From an uncultured Desulfovibrio sp. (lineage in GTDB: Bacteria > Desulfobacterota > Desulfovibrionia > Desulfovibrionales > Desulfovibrionaceae), in the NCBI RefSeq assembly GCF_944327235.1, contig NZ_CALVHE010000004.1:1-63082 (forward strand): DNA of 63,082 bases, read 5' to 3'. Numbering within the stretch: position 1 is the stretch's first letter; the number at the start of each line of letters is the position of its first letter. The position numbers and the translations under genes are program-made. Shown here in pieces: positions 53,514-62,255 of this stretch. The notes under the pieces are model-generated. The model saw only the letters and a program-made list of their open reading frames with translations, was not told where the DNA came from and ran no database searches.

Positions 53514-53622
53514 GACCTCTCCTTGCTGCGCACCGGGCTGGCGGTAAGCGTCTCCCCCGGCCACGGCAGGGACATCCCCGATGGATGCGCCCGCTTCCGG
53601 CAGGGAGATGGGCAGACTCCAT

Positions 53623-53652
53623 TTTGTATTTGAGCACTCGGAGGACTGTCAA
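53623..53652 (-). promoter_or_regulatory. Candidate sigma-70 promoter of the T6SS operon
   Basis: On the minus strand TTGACA (53647-53652), 18 bases, TACAAA (53623-53628). A perfect -35 box and 4 of 6 in the -10 box. About 110 bases before clpV. The rest of 53514-53874 shows no gene, repeat or sigma-54 site. Confidence 0.55.
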
Positions 53653-53874
53653 GGGGCGTTGCCGTCCCCTTGCGGCGGCAGAAACCAATGGCCGGAAGCG
53701 GAACGGAAGAGCGCCGCGTGGGGCGGAGAAGGGCGAAAGGAAACAGTGGCATCCGCAAGCGGCTGTTACCGCAGGCGTTTTTCGCAGGGGGAGGGAACGT
53801 ATCAGGTACGCAACGAGAGCGCGTCATGCTCGTATGGGTGACGTATCGGGAAAGCGTCAGAGACGCATCAGAAG

Positions 53875-53960
53875 TGGTACCCGGAGCCGGGCTTGAACCG
53901 GCACAGCCAGAGGCCGAGGGATTTTAAGTCCCTTGTGTCTACCAATTCCACCATCCGGGC
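53875..53960 (-). tRNA. tRNA-Leu(UAA)
   Basis: 86 bases with encoded CCA. Acceptor GCCCGGA pairs with TCCGGGT (G-U at the first pair), the anticodon loop is CTTAAAA (anticodon TAA), the variable arm is long and the T loop is GGTTCAAGCCC. It borders the upstream end of the T6SS cluster and lies 9 bp after the 53970 gene on the same strand. Confidence 0.95.
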
Positions 53961-53969
53961 ATGGGATCG

Positions 53970-54494
53970 TCAACAGGAGGGCGTCGTGTCGGGCGTAGCC
54001 GCCGCTTCATCTGGTTGCGCTTCCGGCGCGGACTTCTCTCCGTCCGCTCCGGTCTCTCCGTCTTCTTCCTCTTCTTCCGGCTCCGGCACAGGCCAGAGCG
54101 GCGTGGACGTCACTTGACGGACAGGCAGATGCTCCGGAGCGCTCTCCGGCAGCGTCCGCTCCTCTTCACGCCAGCTGCCCGCCTCCAGCCAGTACAGATG
54201 CTGGACGGAGAGATCCTTCTTGAGGAAAAGCAGGTTGCCGCGCACCGCTTCCGGCAGCAGGGCGGCCAGCTCCTGCGCCAGCTTGCGGAAGATATAGGTC
54301 TTTTGCGCTTCAAAGACGCACTGCACCAGCAGGATGTCCCCCGTGGGGGTGAAGTCCACATGGGCGGCGCCTGCCTGTTGCAGCAGCTCGTCCAGACGGG
54401 GGACGAACAGGGCTTCGACGTCCTGAAGTTCTTCGTAGGTCAGGATATCCCCGTAGATGAACTGCCCGAACATTTCACATTGATATCTGCCCAT
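53970..54494 (-). CDS. Hypothetical cytoplasmic protein
   Basis: 174 residues. The N-terminal 110 residues form a mixed alpha/beta domain (FIYGDILTYEELQDVEALFVPRL; HVDFTPTGDILLVQCVFEAQKTYIFRKLAQELAALLP); the last 45 are Glu/Pro/Ala-rich and disordered. No signal peptide. GAGGTT lies 7 bases before the ATG. Not recognised. Likely co-transcribed with the tRNA-Leu directly downstream. Confidence 0.65.
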   Translation of the reverse strand: MGRYQCEMFGQFIYGDILTYEELQDVEALFVPRLDELLQQAGAAHVDFTPTGDILLVQCVFEAQKTYIFRKLAQELAALLPEAVRGNLLFLKKDLSVQHLYWLEAGSWREEERTLPESAPEHLPVRQVTSTPLWPVPEPEEEEEDGETGADGEKSAPEAQPDEAAATPDTTPSC

Positions 54495-54711
54495 TTCACA
54501 ACCTCAGCAACTATATACGGGAAAAGGCGGCGGCTGGCAATGGGCCGGACAGGGGGCGGGTCGGAACGCCTCGACGCTGCGTGCATTTTTTGACAAACTC
54601 TCTCCCGCGCCAGCGGGGCGATCATTTGAGATGAGAGAAGGAACACACGCTAACCGGCAGGGCGGACATGCCGCCTGCCGCTGTCCCGGACGACCGGGAG
54701 AGGAGGAAAAC

Positions 54712-55197
54712 ATGCCGCAATGGCTCATTCTGGGATTTTGCCGTCTGTGGAAAGCCGGGCTTTCGCCCATCATGCCGGGGACCTGTGGTACGGCGGTAGC
54801 CTGCCTGCTGGCGCCGTGGCTCTTTTTGCCGCTGTCGCCGTGGGGGCGCATAGCGCTGCTTGTGATCCTCTTCGTGCTGGGGGGGCTTGCCGCCTCCCGC
54901 GCGGAGGTGCTGCTGGGGCGCAGCGATCCCGCCGAGGTGGTCATCGACGAGCTGGTGGGGGTATGGCTGGTGCTGCTGCCCTTTGCCTATGAGGCGAAGG
55001 GCTTCCCGTGGCCGCTGTTGCTCGTGGCCTTCGTCCTTTTCCGCATCTTCGACATAGCCAAGCCCGGCCCTGTCCGCGCCGCGGAGCACTGGCTGCCCGG
55101 CGGCTGGGGCGTGATGCTGGATGACGTGGTGGCCGGCTTCCTGGCCATGCTTTGCCTGTGCGTGCTGTACGGCTTCGCGGGCGACACTCTTCTGTAG
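54712..55197 (+). CDS. pgpA: Phosphatidylglycerophosphatase A
   Basis: 161 residues. Removes phosphate from phosphatidylglycerol phosphate in the inner membrane. SPIMPGTCGTAVACLLA, VVIDELVGVWLVLL with the catalytic acidic pair, FRIFDIAKPGPVRAAE and LDDVVAG are the family motifs; four membrane spans. ATG 54712 is preceded by GAGAGGAGG, and family similarity begins there. Confidence 0.92.
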   Translation: MPQWLILGFCRLWKAGLSPIMPGTCGTAVACLLAPWLFLPLSPWGRIALLVILFVLGGLAASRAEVLLGRSDPAEVVIDELVGVWLVLLPFAYEAKGFPWPLLLVAFVLFRIFDIAKPGPVRAAEHWLPGGWGVMLDDVVAGFLAMLCLCVLYGFAGDTLL

Positions 55198-55200
55198 GGC

Positions 55201-55253
55201 GGCACGCTGCGCAGCCGCCTTGCGTTTTGTCTTTTCCAACGGCAAAACGCTGC
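55201..55253 (-). repeat. R1 repeat fragment, distal end
   Basis: GCCGCCTTGCGTTTTGTC then CAACGGCAAAACGCTG corresponds to the far end of copies G and H. Lies right after pgpA. Confidence 0.55.
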
Positions 55254-55268
55254 CGCGCAGGAAAGGAA

Positions 55269-55302
55269 ACGGGCCATCATTGCTGATGGCCCGTCGTTTT
55301 TT
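55269..55302 (+). terminator. Intrinsic terminator of pgpA
   Basis: ACGGGCCATCA and TGATGGCCCGT form a perfect 11-bp stem with loop TTGC, followed by CG and six T's. Confidence 0.92.
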
Positions 55303-55316
55303 GGCGTATTGTGACG

Positions 55317-55366
55317 CAGAGCATTTCCCGTTTGGATCGCTTTGCGTTTCAAATCGTCCTTTCCAG
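55317..55366 (-). repeat. R1 repeat fragment, proximal end
   Basis: CAGAGCATTTCCCGTTTGG, ATCGCTTTGCGTTTCAAAT matches the near end of copies G and H. It comes after the distal fragment, so the two are not one copy split in order. Confidence 0.55.
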
Positions 55367-55376
55367 AGCAAACGCA

Positions 55377-56546
55377 CTATTGCCGGGGCGCTGCCTGGGT
55401 ATTGTCTTCGGCCGCGTCGGGGGCTTGCGGGTCAAAGTCGATGACGCGCCCCTGCAGCCAGACATAGGCGTCGATCTCGTCCCCGGCTTTGGGTTCGTAG
55501 TCCTTCAGCACCATTTTCGAGGCATAGACCGGCAGGAGCATGGGCTCGCGTCCTTCAAAGGGAAAACGCAGATACATGAGCGTGATGGGCATCTGTTCCA
55601 GCTGGCCCTGCCGCACCGCCTCCACTTCCGCGCGGATCTGGTATTCGCAGAAGCGGCGGCCCGGCATGATCATCCGGCGGCCCTTCATGCTGACCTTGAG
55701 CGGCGGCACGTCCAGCCGTCCCGTACCGGGATGGGCGGCAAGCCAGTCGGCGGCGTAGGCTTCGTACTGCGGGCCCTGGGTGATGGTCACATCGTCCAGC
55801 AGGGCCTTGCGCACGGCAAAGCAGAGACCGGCCAGCGTAAAGGTGTGCGTGATGCCGGGGGTGAGGTCGTCCTTGTCACGGATATAGAGGGGATCGTAAA
55901 GCCACATGGGATTTTTCCCCTCGATCATGGACACGGCCACGTCCGCGCCGGAGCCGTTCTCCCAGGGATGCACGCTTTCCACCGTCAGGTCGTTGGGCTG
56001 TCCTTCCAGCAGGGGGACGGCGTCGCAGGGACGGAGCTGGCCGCCCTCCTCCTCGGCCCGCAAGAGCACGGAAGCCCGCAGGGCCTCCTCTCGGGGCCAG
56101 GCCATGAGGACATATTCCTTGCCGCCGCGTTTCCACTGCCATGCGGGGCGGGTCCCCCCTTCATGCAGGACGGTGCTGATGACCTGCGGCATGAGGGCGG
56201 CGGGATTGCGGCCCAGCACGACGGCCCAGGCATCGCCCAGCCCTTCGGCATGGGTGCGGTTCGCGCCGCTGACGATGGCCTGCACCTGCTCGGGCGTGAG
56301 GTCGGGATGTTCGGCATCCAGAGGCTGCAGGTCTTCCGCCGCCTCGCGCGCAGGCTCCGCCGCTTCGGGAGACTGGGCGGCCTCGACCGCTTCGGCCTTT
56401 TTGGCCTTCTTGCCCTTCTCGGCCTTGTCGCTCTTGTCCGTCTTGTCCGCGGCGCTCTTCTTTTCCTTGCCGGCCTTTTCGGCCTTGGGCGCTTTCTTTT
56501 TCTTTTCTTCCACGGGCTGCTCAGTATTTTCGCTTTTCTTGGGCAT
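55377..56546 (-). CDS. Conserved hypothetical protein with Lys-rich N-terminus
   Basis: 389 residues. Residues 1-85 are a Lys/Ala/Glu tract (KKKKAPKAEKAGKEKKSAAD) likely disordered and possibly nucleic-acid or acid-surface binding. The rest is a folded domain with WAVVLGRNPAALMPQVI, NPMWLYDPLYIRDKDDLTPG and YVWLQGRVIDFDP. No signal peptide or span. Start ATG 56546 (GGGGAAA upstream). Not recognised; it sits just downstream of pnp on the same strand and could belong to that transcript. Confidence 0.65.
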   Translation of the reverse strand: MPKKSENTEQPVEEKKKKAPKAEKAGKEKKSAADKTDKSDKAEKGKKAKKAEAVEAAQSPEAAEPAREAAEDLQPLDAEHPDLTPEQVQAIVSGANRTHAEGLGDAWAVVLGRNPAALMPQVISTVLHEGGTRPAWQWKRGGKEYVLMAWPREEALRASVLLRAEEEGGQLRPCDAVPLLEGQPNDLTVESVHPWENGSGADVAVSMIEGKNPMWLYDPLYIRDKDDLTPGITHTFTLAGLCFAVRKALLDDVTITQGPQYEAYAADWLAAHPGTGRLDVPPLKVSMKGRRMIMPGRRFCEYQIRAEVEAVRQGQLEQMPITLMYLRFPFEGREPMLLPVYASKMVLKDYEPKAGDEIDAYVWLQGRVIDFDPQAPDAAEDNTQAAPRQ

Positions 56547-56625
56547 AGATTTCCCCGTTCTTTCCGCCTCAGCGAAACGGGCGCGGGATCGGCCTGCCAT
56601 CCCGCGCCGTTATCTGCTCATGAGT

Positions 56626-58863
56626 TTACTGGCCGCGCCGTTCTCCCCGGTCGCCGCGACCGCCGCGGCCGTGCCGGTCCCCGCGCTCGCCCCTGTCGCC
56701 CCTGTCCCCGCGGCTGCGCTGCGGGCGGGCGGTCTCTTCAGGGTTCCAGGGATGGCCCTGCTCTTCCAGCAGGACGGCCTTGCGGCTGGCCCGGATACGG
56801 TCGCCGTTGATCTCGATGACCTTGACCACCATATCTTCGCCTATGTGGGCCACGTCGCCGGGCTGCTCCACGCGGTTGACGTCCAGCTGCGAGACGTGCA
56901 CGAGCGCTTCCACATTGGGGAGCACTTCCACGATGGCGCCGATCTCCATGATCTTCTTGACCTTGGCGGTGTAGTTCTTGCCCAGTTCCGGACGCTGGTC
57001 GTAGTAGCTGATCATTTCGCGCGCCTTGTCCAGCGCGTCGGCCGTGGGGGCGAAGATGGACACGCGACCGGAATCCTCGATGTCCACGGAAGCGCCGGTG
57101 GCCGTGGTGATGGCCTTGATGTTCTTGCCGCCGGGGCCGATGATCAGGCGGATGATGTCGGGATTGACATAGAGTTCCGCGTGCTGCGGCGCATAGCGGG
57201 AGAGTTCCTTGCGCGGCTCCGCGATGACCTTGGCCATTTCCGCAAGGATGTGCAGACGGCCTTCGTGGGCCTGCTGCATGGCCTGACGCATGATCTCCGT
57301 GGTCAGACCGGTGATCTTGATGTCCATCTGGACGCCGGTCACGCCCTCGGCTGTGCCGGCGATCTTGAAGTCCATGTCCCCGAGGGCGTCCTCGTCCCCG
57401 AGGATGTCGGTCAGCACGATGAACTTGTCGCCTTCCTTGATGAGGCCCATGGCCACACCGGCCACGGGAGCGCTCACAGGCACGCCCGCGTCCATGAGCG
57501 AGAGCGAACCGCCGCAGACCGCCGCCATGGAGGACGAACCGTTGGATTCCACGGTCTCGGCCACCACGCGCAGGGTGAAGGGGAAGTCCTCGTCAGCGGG
57601 CAGGATGGGCCGCAGGGACTTCTCGGCCAGCGCGCCGTGCCCGATCTCGCGCCGGGAGACGCGAACAGGCTTGACCTCGCCCACGCTGAAGGGCGGGAAA
57701 TTGTAATGCAGCATGAAACGCTTGGTCACGTCGCCGTTCAGACCGTCCATGCGCTGCTCGTCGGTGGAGGAGCCGAGGGTGGTGACCACCAGCGACTTGG
57801 TCTCGCCGCGCCGGAAGAGCGCCGAACCGTGCGCCCGAGGCAGCAGGCCGGTCTGGATCTGGATGGGGCGCACCGTCCTGGTGTCGCGACCGTCGATGCG
57901 GATGCCCTCATTGACGATGCGGGCGCGCACGATGGTCTTTTCCAGCGCGCCGAGGATGTCGCCCACTTCGCGCAGTTCTTCGCTCTCGGCCCAGGCCGGA
58001 TCGGCCTTGAGGGCCTCCATGACCTTGTCTTTCACGTCCTTGCGGGCGTCCTTGCGGGCCATCTTGTCCGGCACGCGCAAGGCGGCTTCGATGCCGGCCT
58101 CACGGGCGAGCTCTTCCACACGGGCCACGAGCACGGGATTGTCCTCGTGGGGGGTGAAGGGCATCTTTTCCTTGCCGGCCAGTTCGCGCAGCTTGAGCTG
58201 GGCCGTGATGAGGGGCTGGATCTCCTTGCGGCCCCATTCCAGCGCGTCGATGATGACGTCTTCGGGCACGAAGCGGGCCTCGCCTTCCACCATGGTCAGG
58301 GCGTCGGCCGAGGCGGCGAAGACGATGTTCAGATCGCTCTTCTCCTGTTCCTCGTAGGTGGGATTGAGCACGAACTGTCCGTCGATGCGGCCGATGCGGC
58401 CCCCGGCCACCGGCCCCTCGAAGGGCAGGGGAGAGAGCAGCACCGCGGCCGAAGCGCCGGTGAGCGCCAGCACGTCAGGCTCGTTCTCGGGGTCGGCGGA
58501 AATGACGCTGGCCAGCACCTGCACGTCTTCGTTGAGCCCCTTGGGGAAGAGCGGACGGATGGGACGGTCGATGAGGCGGGAGACAAGCGTTTCCCGCTCG
58601 GAGGGACGACCGATCTCGCGCCGGAAGAAGCTGCCGGGGATGCGGCCGGCGGCGTACATTTTTTCGGAATATTCCACGGTCAGCGGGAAAAAGCCCTTGT
58701 CGTTCTCCAGCGGCTGCGAGCAGACGGTGACCAGCACCACCGTGCCGCCGCACTGCACCCAGACGGCGCCGTGGGCCTGATTGGCCAGGCGTCCCGTTTC
58801 AAAGATGATTTCCTTGCCGCCGACCACGGCGGTGACGCGGGTCGGATTGAACATATCAGACAT
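56626..58863 (-). CDS. pnp: Polyribonucleotide nucleotidyltransferase (PNPase)
   Basis: 745 residues. Phosphorolytic 3'-5' exoribonuclease, trimeric, part of RNA decay. Two RNase PH domains (GRIPGSFFRREGRPSE-type motif near 95; second from about 330 with RRGETKSLVVTTLGSS and GDMDFKIAGT), a KH domain (IRLIIGPGGKNIKAI) and an S1 domain (MEIGAIVEVLPNVEALVHVSQL). The tail after S1 is an Arg/Gly/Asp-rich repeat (RGDRGDRGERGDRHGRGGRG) not in the E. coli enzyme. ATG 58863 has GAGGAAA upstream. Downstream of rpsO, the usual order. Confidence 0.96.
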   Translation of the reverse strand: MSDMFNPTRVTAVVGGKEIIFETGRLANQAHGAVWVQCGGTVVLVTVCSQPLENDKGFFPLTVEYSEKMYAAGRIPGSFFRREIGRPSERETLVSRLIDRPIRPLFPKGLNEDVQVLASVISADPENEPDVLALTGASAAVLLSPLPFEGPVAGGRIGRIDGQFVLNPTYEEQEKSDLNIVFAASADALTMVEGEARFVPEDVIIDALEWGRKEIQPLITAQLKLRELAGKEKMPFTPHEDNPVLVARVEELAREAGIEAALRVPDKMARKDARKDVKDKVMEALKADPAWAESEELREVGDILGALEKTIVRARIVNEGIRIDGRDTRTVRPIQIQTGLLPRAHGSALFRRGETKSLVVTTLGSSTDEQRMDGLNGDVTKRFMLHYNFPPFSVGEVKPVRVSRREIGHGALAEKSLRPILPADEDFPFTLRVVAETVESNGSSSMAAVCGGSLSLMDAGVPVSAPVAGVAMGLIKEGDKFIVLTDILGDEDALGDMDFKIAGTAEGVTGVQMDIKITGLTTEIMRQAMQQAHEGRLHILAEMAKVIAEPRKELSRYAPQHAELYVNPDIIRLIIGPGGKNIKAITTATGASVDIEDSGRVSIFAPTADALDKAREMISYYDQRPELGKNYTAKVKKIMEIGAIVEVLPNVEALVHVSQLDVNRVEQPGDVAHIGEDMVVKVIEINGDRIRASRKAVLLEEQGHPWNPEETARPQRSRGDRGDRGERGDRHGRGGRGDRGERRGQ

Positions 58864-58949
58864 GATGTTTCCTCGATGAAGGGGATTCCGCCAAAAACCG
58901 GCCTGATCCCTGCGCGCCGGCTTTTCCCGGACCCCCCTTCCTGCGTTGT

Positions 58950-59017
58950 GCCCCGTCGCCGGGGCGTTTTTTTCCTGCCGCAAAAGGCGGCAGGGGGAGC
59001 CGCGGCGCGGCTCCCCC
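58950..59017. other. Tandem hairpins in the rpsO-pnp gap
   Basis: Three stems: GCCCC/GGGGC followed by seven T's on the plus strand (58950-58973); CTGCCGC/GCGGCAG (58975-58993); and a perfect 11-bp stem GGGGGAGCCGC/GCGGCTCCCCC (58993-59017). For the minus-strand transcript the last comes first after the rpsO stop but lacks a T-run. In E. coli the same gap holds a terminator and an RNase III site that control pnp; a like role is inferred here. Confidence 0.6.
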
Positions 59018-59031
59018 TCCGAAACGATGGA

Positions 59032-59301
59032 TTACTTGCGCAGTCCCAGCTTCTCGATGAGAGCGCGGTAGCGCTGGATATCCTTCTTCTTGAGGTAGTT
59101 CAGGATCTTGCGGCGCTGACCCACCAGCTTGAGCAGACCGGTGCGGGAGTGGAAGTCCTTCTTGTGCACCTTGAAGTGCCCGGTCAGGCCTTCGATGCGG
59201 GCGGTCAGCAGGGCCACCTGCACCTCGGGGGAGCCGGTGTCCCCTTCGTGTTTGGCGTGAGCGTCGATAACGGCCTTTTTCTGATTGGCATCCATCACCA
59301 C
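59032..59301 (-). CDS. rpsO: 30S ribosomal protein S15
   Basis: 89 residues. [49 protein letters not shown] and [13 protein letters not shown] are S15. I start at the first GTG (59301), where AAGGAG lies 7 bases upstream and the length equals that of E. coli S15; a second GTG and an ATG follow at once and are alternatives. Between truB and pnp, as usual. Confidence 0.95.
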   Translation of the reverse strand: MVMDANQKKAVIDAHAKHEGDTGSPEVQVALLTARIEGLTGHFKVHKKDFHSRTGLLKLVGQRRKILNYLKKKDIQRYRALIEKLGLRK

Positions 59302-59327
59302 AGCAGTTCTCCTTATAAGGAAGAGGG

Positions 59328-60236
59328 TTAGTTCCAGAGCCCCCGCAATACGGCCCAGCAGTCGCCGTGCGGCAGTTCCCTGCGCTCGGCAAGGGCCAGC
59401 TCGCAGCCCGCTTCCATGAGCAGGGCGCGGCGGCCTTCGCCGCGGCAGGGCACTGTCTGCCCGTTGCGGATGCGCCGCGCCTCGTCCGGCGTGAGATCCA
59501 CGCGCGGCCAGTGGGGCAGGGCTTCCGCCAGCGGGCGCAGGCCGCGGACCATGCACGCCGGATCCGCCGTGATGGCGTCCAGCGACACGGCCGCATCCAG
59601 GCCGAAGGGGTGGCTGTACTCGCGGGTCAGTTCCGTGAGCACGGCTCCGCACCCAAGTCGTTTCCCCAAGCTGTGGGCCAGGGAACGTATGTAGGTGCCG
59701 GAACTGCAAGCGACCCGAAAGCGTACAAGCGGGAGGGCCATTTCCAGCACTTCCGCCTGCGAAATCTCCATGCGTTTGATCTTGACCGGCGTCTCGACGC
59801 CCTTGCGAGCCAGCTTGTAGAGGGGCTGCCCCTCGTGCTTGGCGGCGGAATACGCGGGCACTTCCTGCTCCGTCAGTTCCCGCCAGCCGCTGATCCCTTC
59901 ACGGACGGCCGCCTCGCTCACATCCTGCCACGGCAGTTCGCGCAGGATCTGCCCCTGACTGTCCCAAGTGTCGCTTTCCTGTCCGAGGCGCAGCACGCCG
60001 CTGTAGACTTTGCCGCCGTCCGCCAGCAGGTGCGAGGCGATCTTCGTCCCCTGTCCGAGCAGCACGAGCAGCACGCCGGAAGCCAACGGGTCAAGGGTGC
60101 CGGCATGGCCGATCTTTTTCTGTCCCAGACGTTTGAGCACCGAAAGGCATCGGGCGGAAGTGGGACCGGACGGCTTGTCGAGCACCAGCACGCCATGCAG
60201 CTGCGGCAAGGCAGAGGGTTTGGGCTTGGTCATCAT
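59328..60236 (-). CDS. truB: tRNA pseudouridine-55 synthase TruB
   Basis: 302 residues. Makes the T-loop pseudouridine of tRNAs. [34 protein letters not shown] with the catalytic Asp (about 49), and [15 protein letters not shown] are diagnostic. Two adjacent ATGs (60236, 60233) are possible; no strong ribosome site. rpsO starts 26 bp after its stop. In many bacteria nrnA directly precedes truB; here three extra genes lie between them. Confidence 0.95.
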   Translation of the reverse strand: MMTKPKPSALPQLHGVLVLDKPSGPTSARCLSVLKRLGQKKIGHAGTLDPLASGVLLVLLGQGTKIASHLLADGGKVYSGVLRLGQESDTWDSQGQILRELPWQDVSEAAVREGISGWRELTEQEVPAYSAAKHEGQPLYKLARKGVETPVKIKRMEISQAEVLEMALPLVRFRVACSSGTYIRSLAHSLGKRLGCGAVLTELTREYSHPFGLDAAVSLDAITADPACMVRGLRPLAEALPHWPRVDLTPDEARRIRNGQTVPCRGEGRRALLMEAGCELALAERRELPHGDCWAVLRGLWN

Positions 60237-60338
60237 ACGCAATGCAGCAACATACCTGTGACGGGGCCACAAGTCAAAGCTTTTCCGGCGGGGAAAACGG
60301 CGCTTCGCGGCGTTCTGATCGTCAGGCGGGCCGTTCGA

Positions 60339-61727
60339 TCAGTTTACGTCCGCCTGTTCCAGGAAACCGGCCGCGCACAGGCGCTGCCGCAGGGCCGTCA
60401 CGTCCCGGCGGATACGGGAAAGGCCCGCCTGGGGGAACGCTTCGGCCAGCAGGGCGGCCAGTTCCGCATCGCTGCCCGGCTCTTCCCAGAGCTGCCAGAG
60501 CGCGCAACCCATACCGTTGAGTCGGAAGACGCGGCCGTCCCGTCCGGCGGCCTCCTCGTCGCGCGCCAGGAATCCCCCGCCGTCGTCCTGGCGGAAGATG
60601 ACGCCGGGACGCTGCCGCCAGGACGTGGGAAGCGCGTCGGGAGGCGTATGGCCGCCGCGTGCGTGACGGCGGCGGAAGGCCCGTGGTGGCCGTAGGCCGT
60701 CCTTGGATGGGGGGGGAGGCGCGTGGAACGAGGCGGCTGCCGTGTCCTGAGCGGAGGGCGGTGGGGGCGAGGCGTCGGACGAGAGGTCGGCGGCCAGCCA
60801 GTCGTCCAGCAGGCCGGCGGCCTCATCCAGCGTGCGATAGCGCAGCAGGCGGCAGGGGACGCGCTGGAGCAGGTCGCAGGCCGTGCGCAGGGCAAGACCG
60901 GCCCGTCCGTCCCGCAGCAGGAAGCGCAGCAGCACGTCCCGCATGTCGTCCTGTCGGCTTTGCGGCAGCAGACCGCAGGGGAGGGCGGACGACGTTTCCA
61001 GCCTGTCCAGGATGACGACGGCATCCACCGGCAGGAGCGTTCCCCACGCCAGCATGGGCAGTTGCGCGGGATCGCAGCAGAGATAATAGTCATCCTGACA
61101 GGCGATGTACGGCGAATCCGGTCCCCGCAGCGGGGCCAGACGGCCGCAGTCAGGCAGCGGAAGCCGCAGGCGGGGGGCGAAACCATAGGAGAACAGTTCG
61201 CCCGCCGGGCTCAGGGCCAGCATATCGTCCCCAAGTCCCTGCCAGCCGCCCAGCAGCAGGCGGGCCATGAGCGCGCTCTTGCCCGCCTTGTGCGTACCGC
61301 AAAACAGGACGGCGCGCCCGTTGCGGACGGCCGCCGCGGCATGGATGCCCATCTGGTCGGTGTGCCGGGCCTCATAGGCGGCGACCAGCTCCACGGCCAG
61401 CGTGCAGGCCAGGCAGGTCAGGCTGGGTTCGAGGCTGTAGCCCGGCCGCAGCCGAGCCACGGCATCCTGCGGATGGAACGGCGTGAAATCCGTGGCTTCC
61501 GGGCTTGCCCCGTGCAGACGGAAAGCGCCGTCCGCCAGCGGCTCCACCAGAAAGCCGGGCGGCGTCTCCCCTTCCGGCGCACTGGGCGAGATGTGGTGCG
61601 GCCAGCAGCCCAGCACCCGGCGGAGAGCGTCCAGAAGCGCGTCCGTCCCGTCAACCGCGCCGGGCAAAAGGCGTACGGGCCCCGCTATCCCTTGGAAATG
61701 GATATCCCGGCAGGCTGCTGGCGACAT
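60339..61727 (-). CDS. HPr-kinase-like / PqqD-like fusion protein
   Basis: 462 residues. Residues about 120-310 resemble HPr kinase-type P-loop proteins: GIHAAAAVRNGRAVLFC with the conserved His 129, the P-loop GTHKAGKS (144-151) and GLGDDMLAL (164-172). A Pro/Ser/Arg-rich linker (about 318-372) leads to a PqqD-like domain (about 374-458; VFRLNGMGCALWQLWEE, a helical tail and AAGFLEQ). PqqD domains bind leader peptides for modifying enzymes; HprK-like kinases with PqqD partners are known in proposed peptide-modification systems. Fusion of both in one chain is notable. Starts 18 bp after the upstream Tat-leader gene, hence the same operon. Confidence 0.75.
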   Translation of the reverse strand: MSPAACRDIHFQGIAGPVRLLPGAVDGTDALLDALRRVLGCWPHHISPSAPEGETPPGFLVEPLADGAFRLHGASPEATDFTPFHPQDAVARLRPGYSLEPSLTCLACTLAVELVAAYEARHTDQMGIHAAAAVRNGRAVLFCGTHKAGKSALMARLLLGGWQGLGDDMLALSPAGELFSYGFAPRLRLPLPDCGRLAPLRGPDSPYIACQDDYYLCCDPAQLPMLAWGTLLPVDAVVILDRLETSSALPCGLLPQSRQDDMRDVLLRFLLRDGRAGLALRTACDLLQRVPCRLLRYRTLDEAAGLLDDWLAADLSSDASPPPPSAQDTAAASFHAPPPPSKDGLRPPRAFRRRHARGGHTPPDALPTSWRQRPGVIFRQDDGGGFLARDEEAAGRDGRVFRLNGMGCALWQLWEEPGSDAELAALLAEAFPQAGLSRIRRDVTALRQRLCAAGFLEQADVN

Positions 61728-61745
61728 GCGACGACCGCCTGTCGG

Positions 61746-62087
61746 CTAATTGGGGCGGAAGCCGCCGCCGTGGGCGGAGGCGGTGCCGCCGCGATAACCA
61801 CCGGCGTTCCCGGTCGGGCCCTGATAGCCGCCCGCCGTGGGGGCTCCCTGATAGCCGCCCTGTCCCGGATGCCCGTAATAGCTGTGCCGTGACCGCGGGC
61901 TGCGGTAAGTGCGGCGAGAGCGAGGGCTACGGTAGGTATGATACGAGTGGGCATGGGCCTCATCCAGCCCCAGCAGAGTGGGGGCGGTATAGATCATGCC
62001 GGCGGTCACAAGGCCCAGCAGGAAACGGCGGCGGCTGACGTTCGCTTGCTGCTTTGCGGTGTTGTCGCGTTGTTGCTGTTCGGACAT
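61746..62087 (-). CDS. Small Tat-leader protein with Tyr/Gly-rich tail
   Basis: 113 residues. The leader NVSRRRFLLGLVTAGMIYTA continues PTLLGLDEAHA, a twin-arginine motif, hydrophobic stretch and AxA cleavage site. The mature tail of about 66 residues is low-complexity: two copies of TYRSPRSR then GGYQG-type repeats (GQGGYQGAPTAGGYQGPTGN). GGGAG lies 8 bases before ATG 62087. The leader is nearly identical to that of the upstream protein, so they are paralogs with diverged tails. Candidate substrate of the HprK-PqqD protein. Confidence 0.75.
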   Translation of the reverse strand: MSEQQQRDNTAKQQANVSRRRFLLGLVTAGMIYTAPTLLGLDEAHAHSYHTYRSPRSRRTYRSPRSRHSYYGHPGQGGYQGAPTAGGYQGPTGNAGGYRGGTASAHGGGFRPN

Positions 62088-62255
62088 GTGCTGACTCCCT
62101 GTACAGCGGCGGACGGCGCAGGCGTTCCGCGCGTGCCGCTGGTATGGTGTTGAGGACAGCTTCGTGTATAGCGGGGGTGGCGTCAGAAAAGCGTTAGTCC
62201 CATGAGGGACGCGCGGGCGGCAGGCTGTACCCGCCGCCCGGCTCATGTCGGCTGG

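Noticed and set aside
55906..59331. A 1141-codon plus-strand frame opposite pnp
   Set aside because: Antisense shadow of pnp in high-GC DNA; translation shows no domain, while the opposite strand encodes full PNPase.
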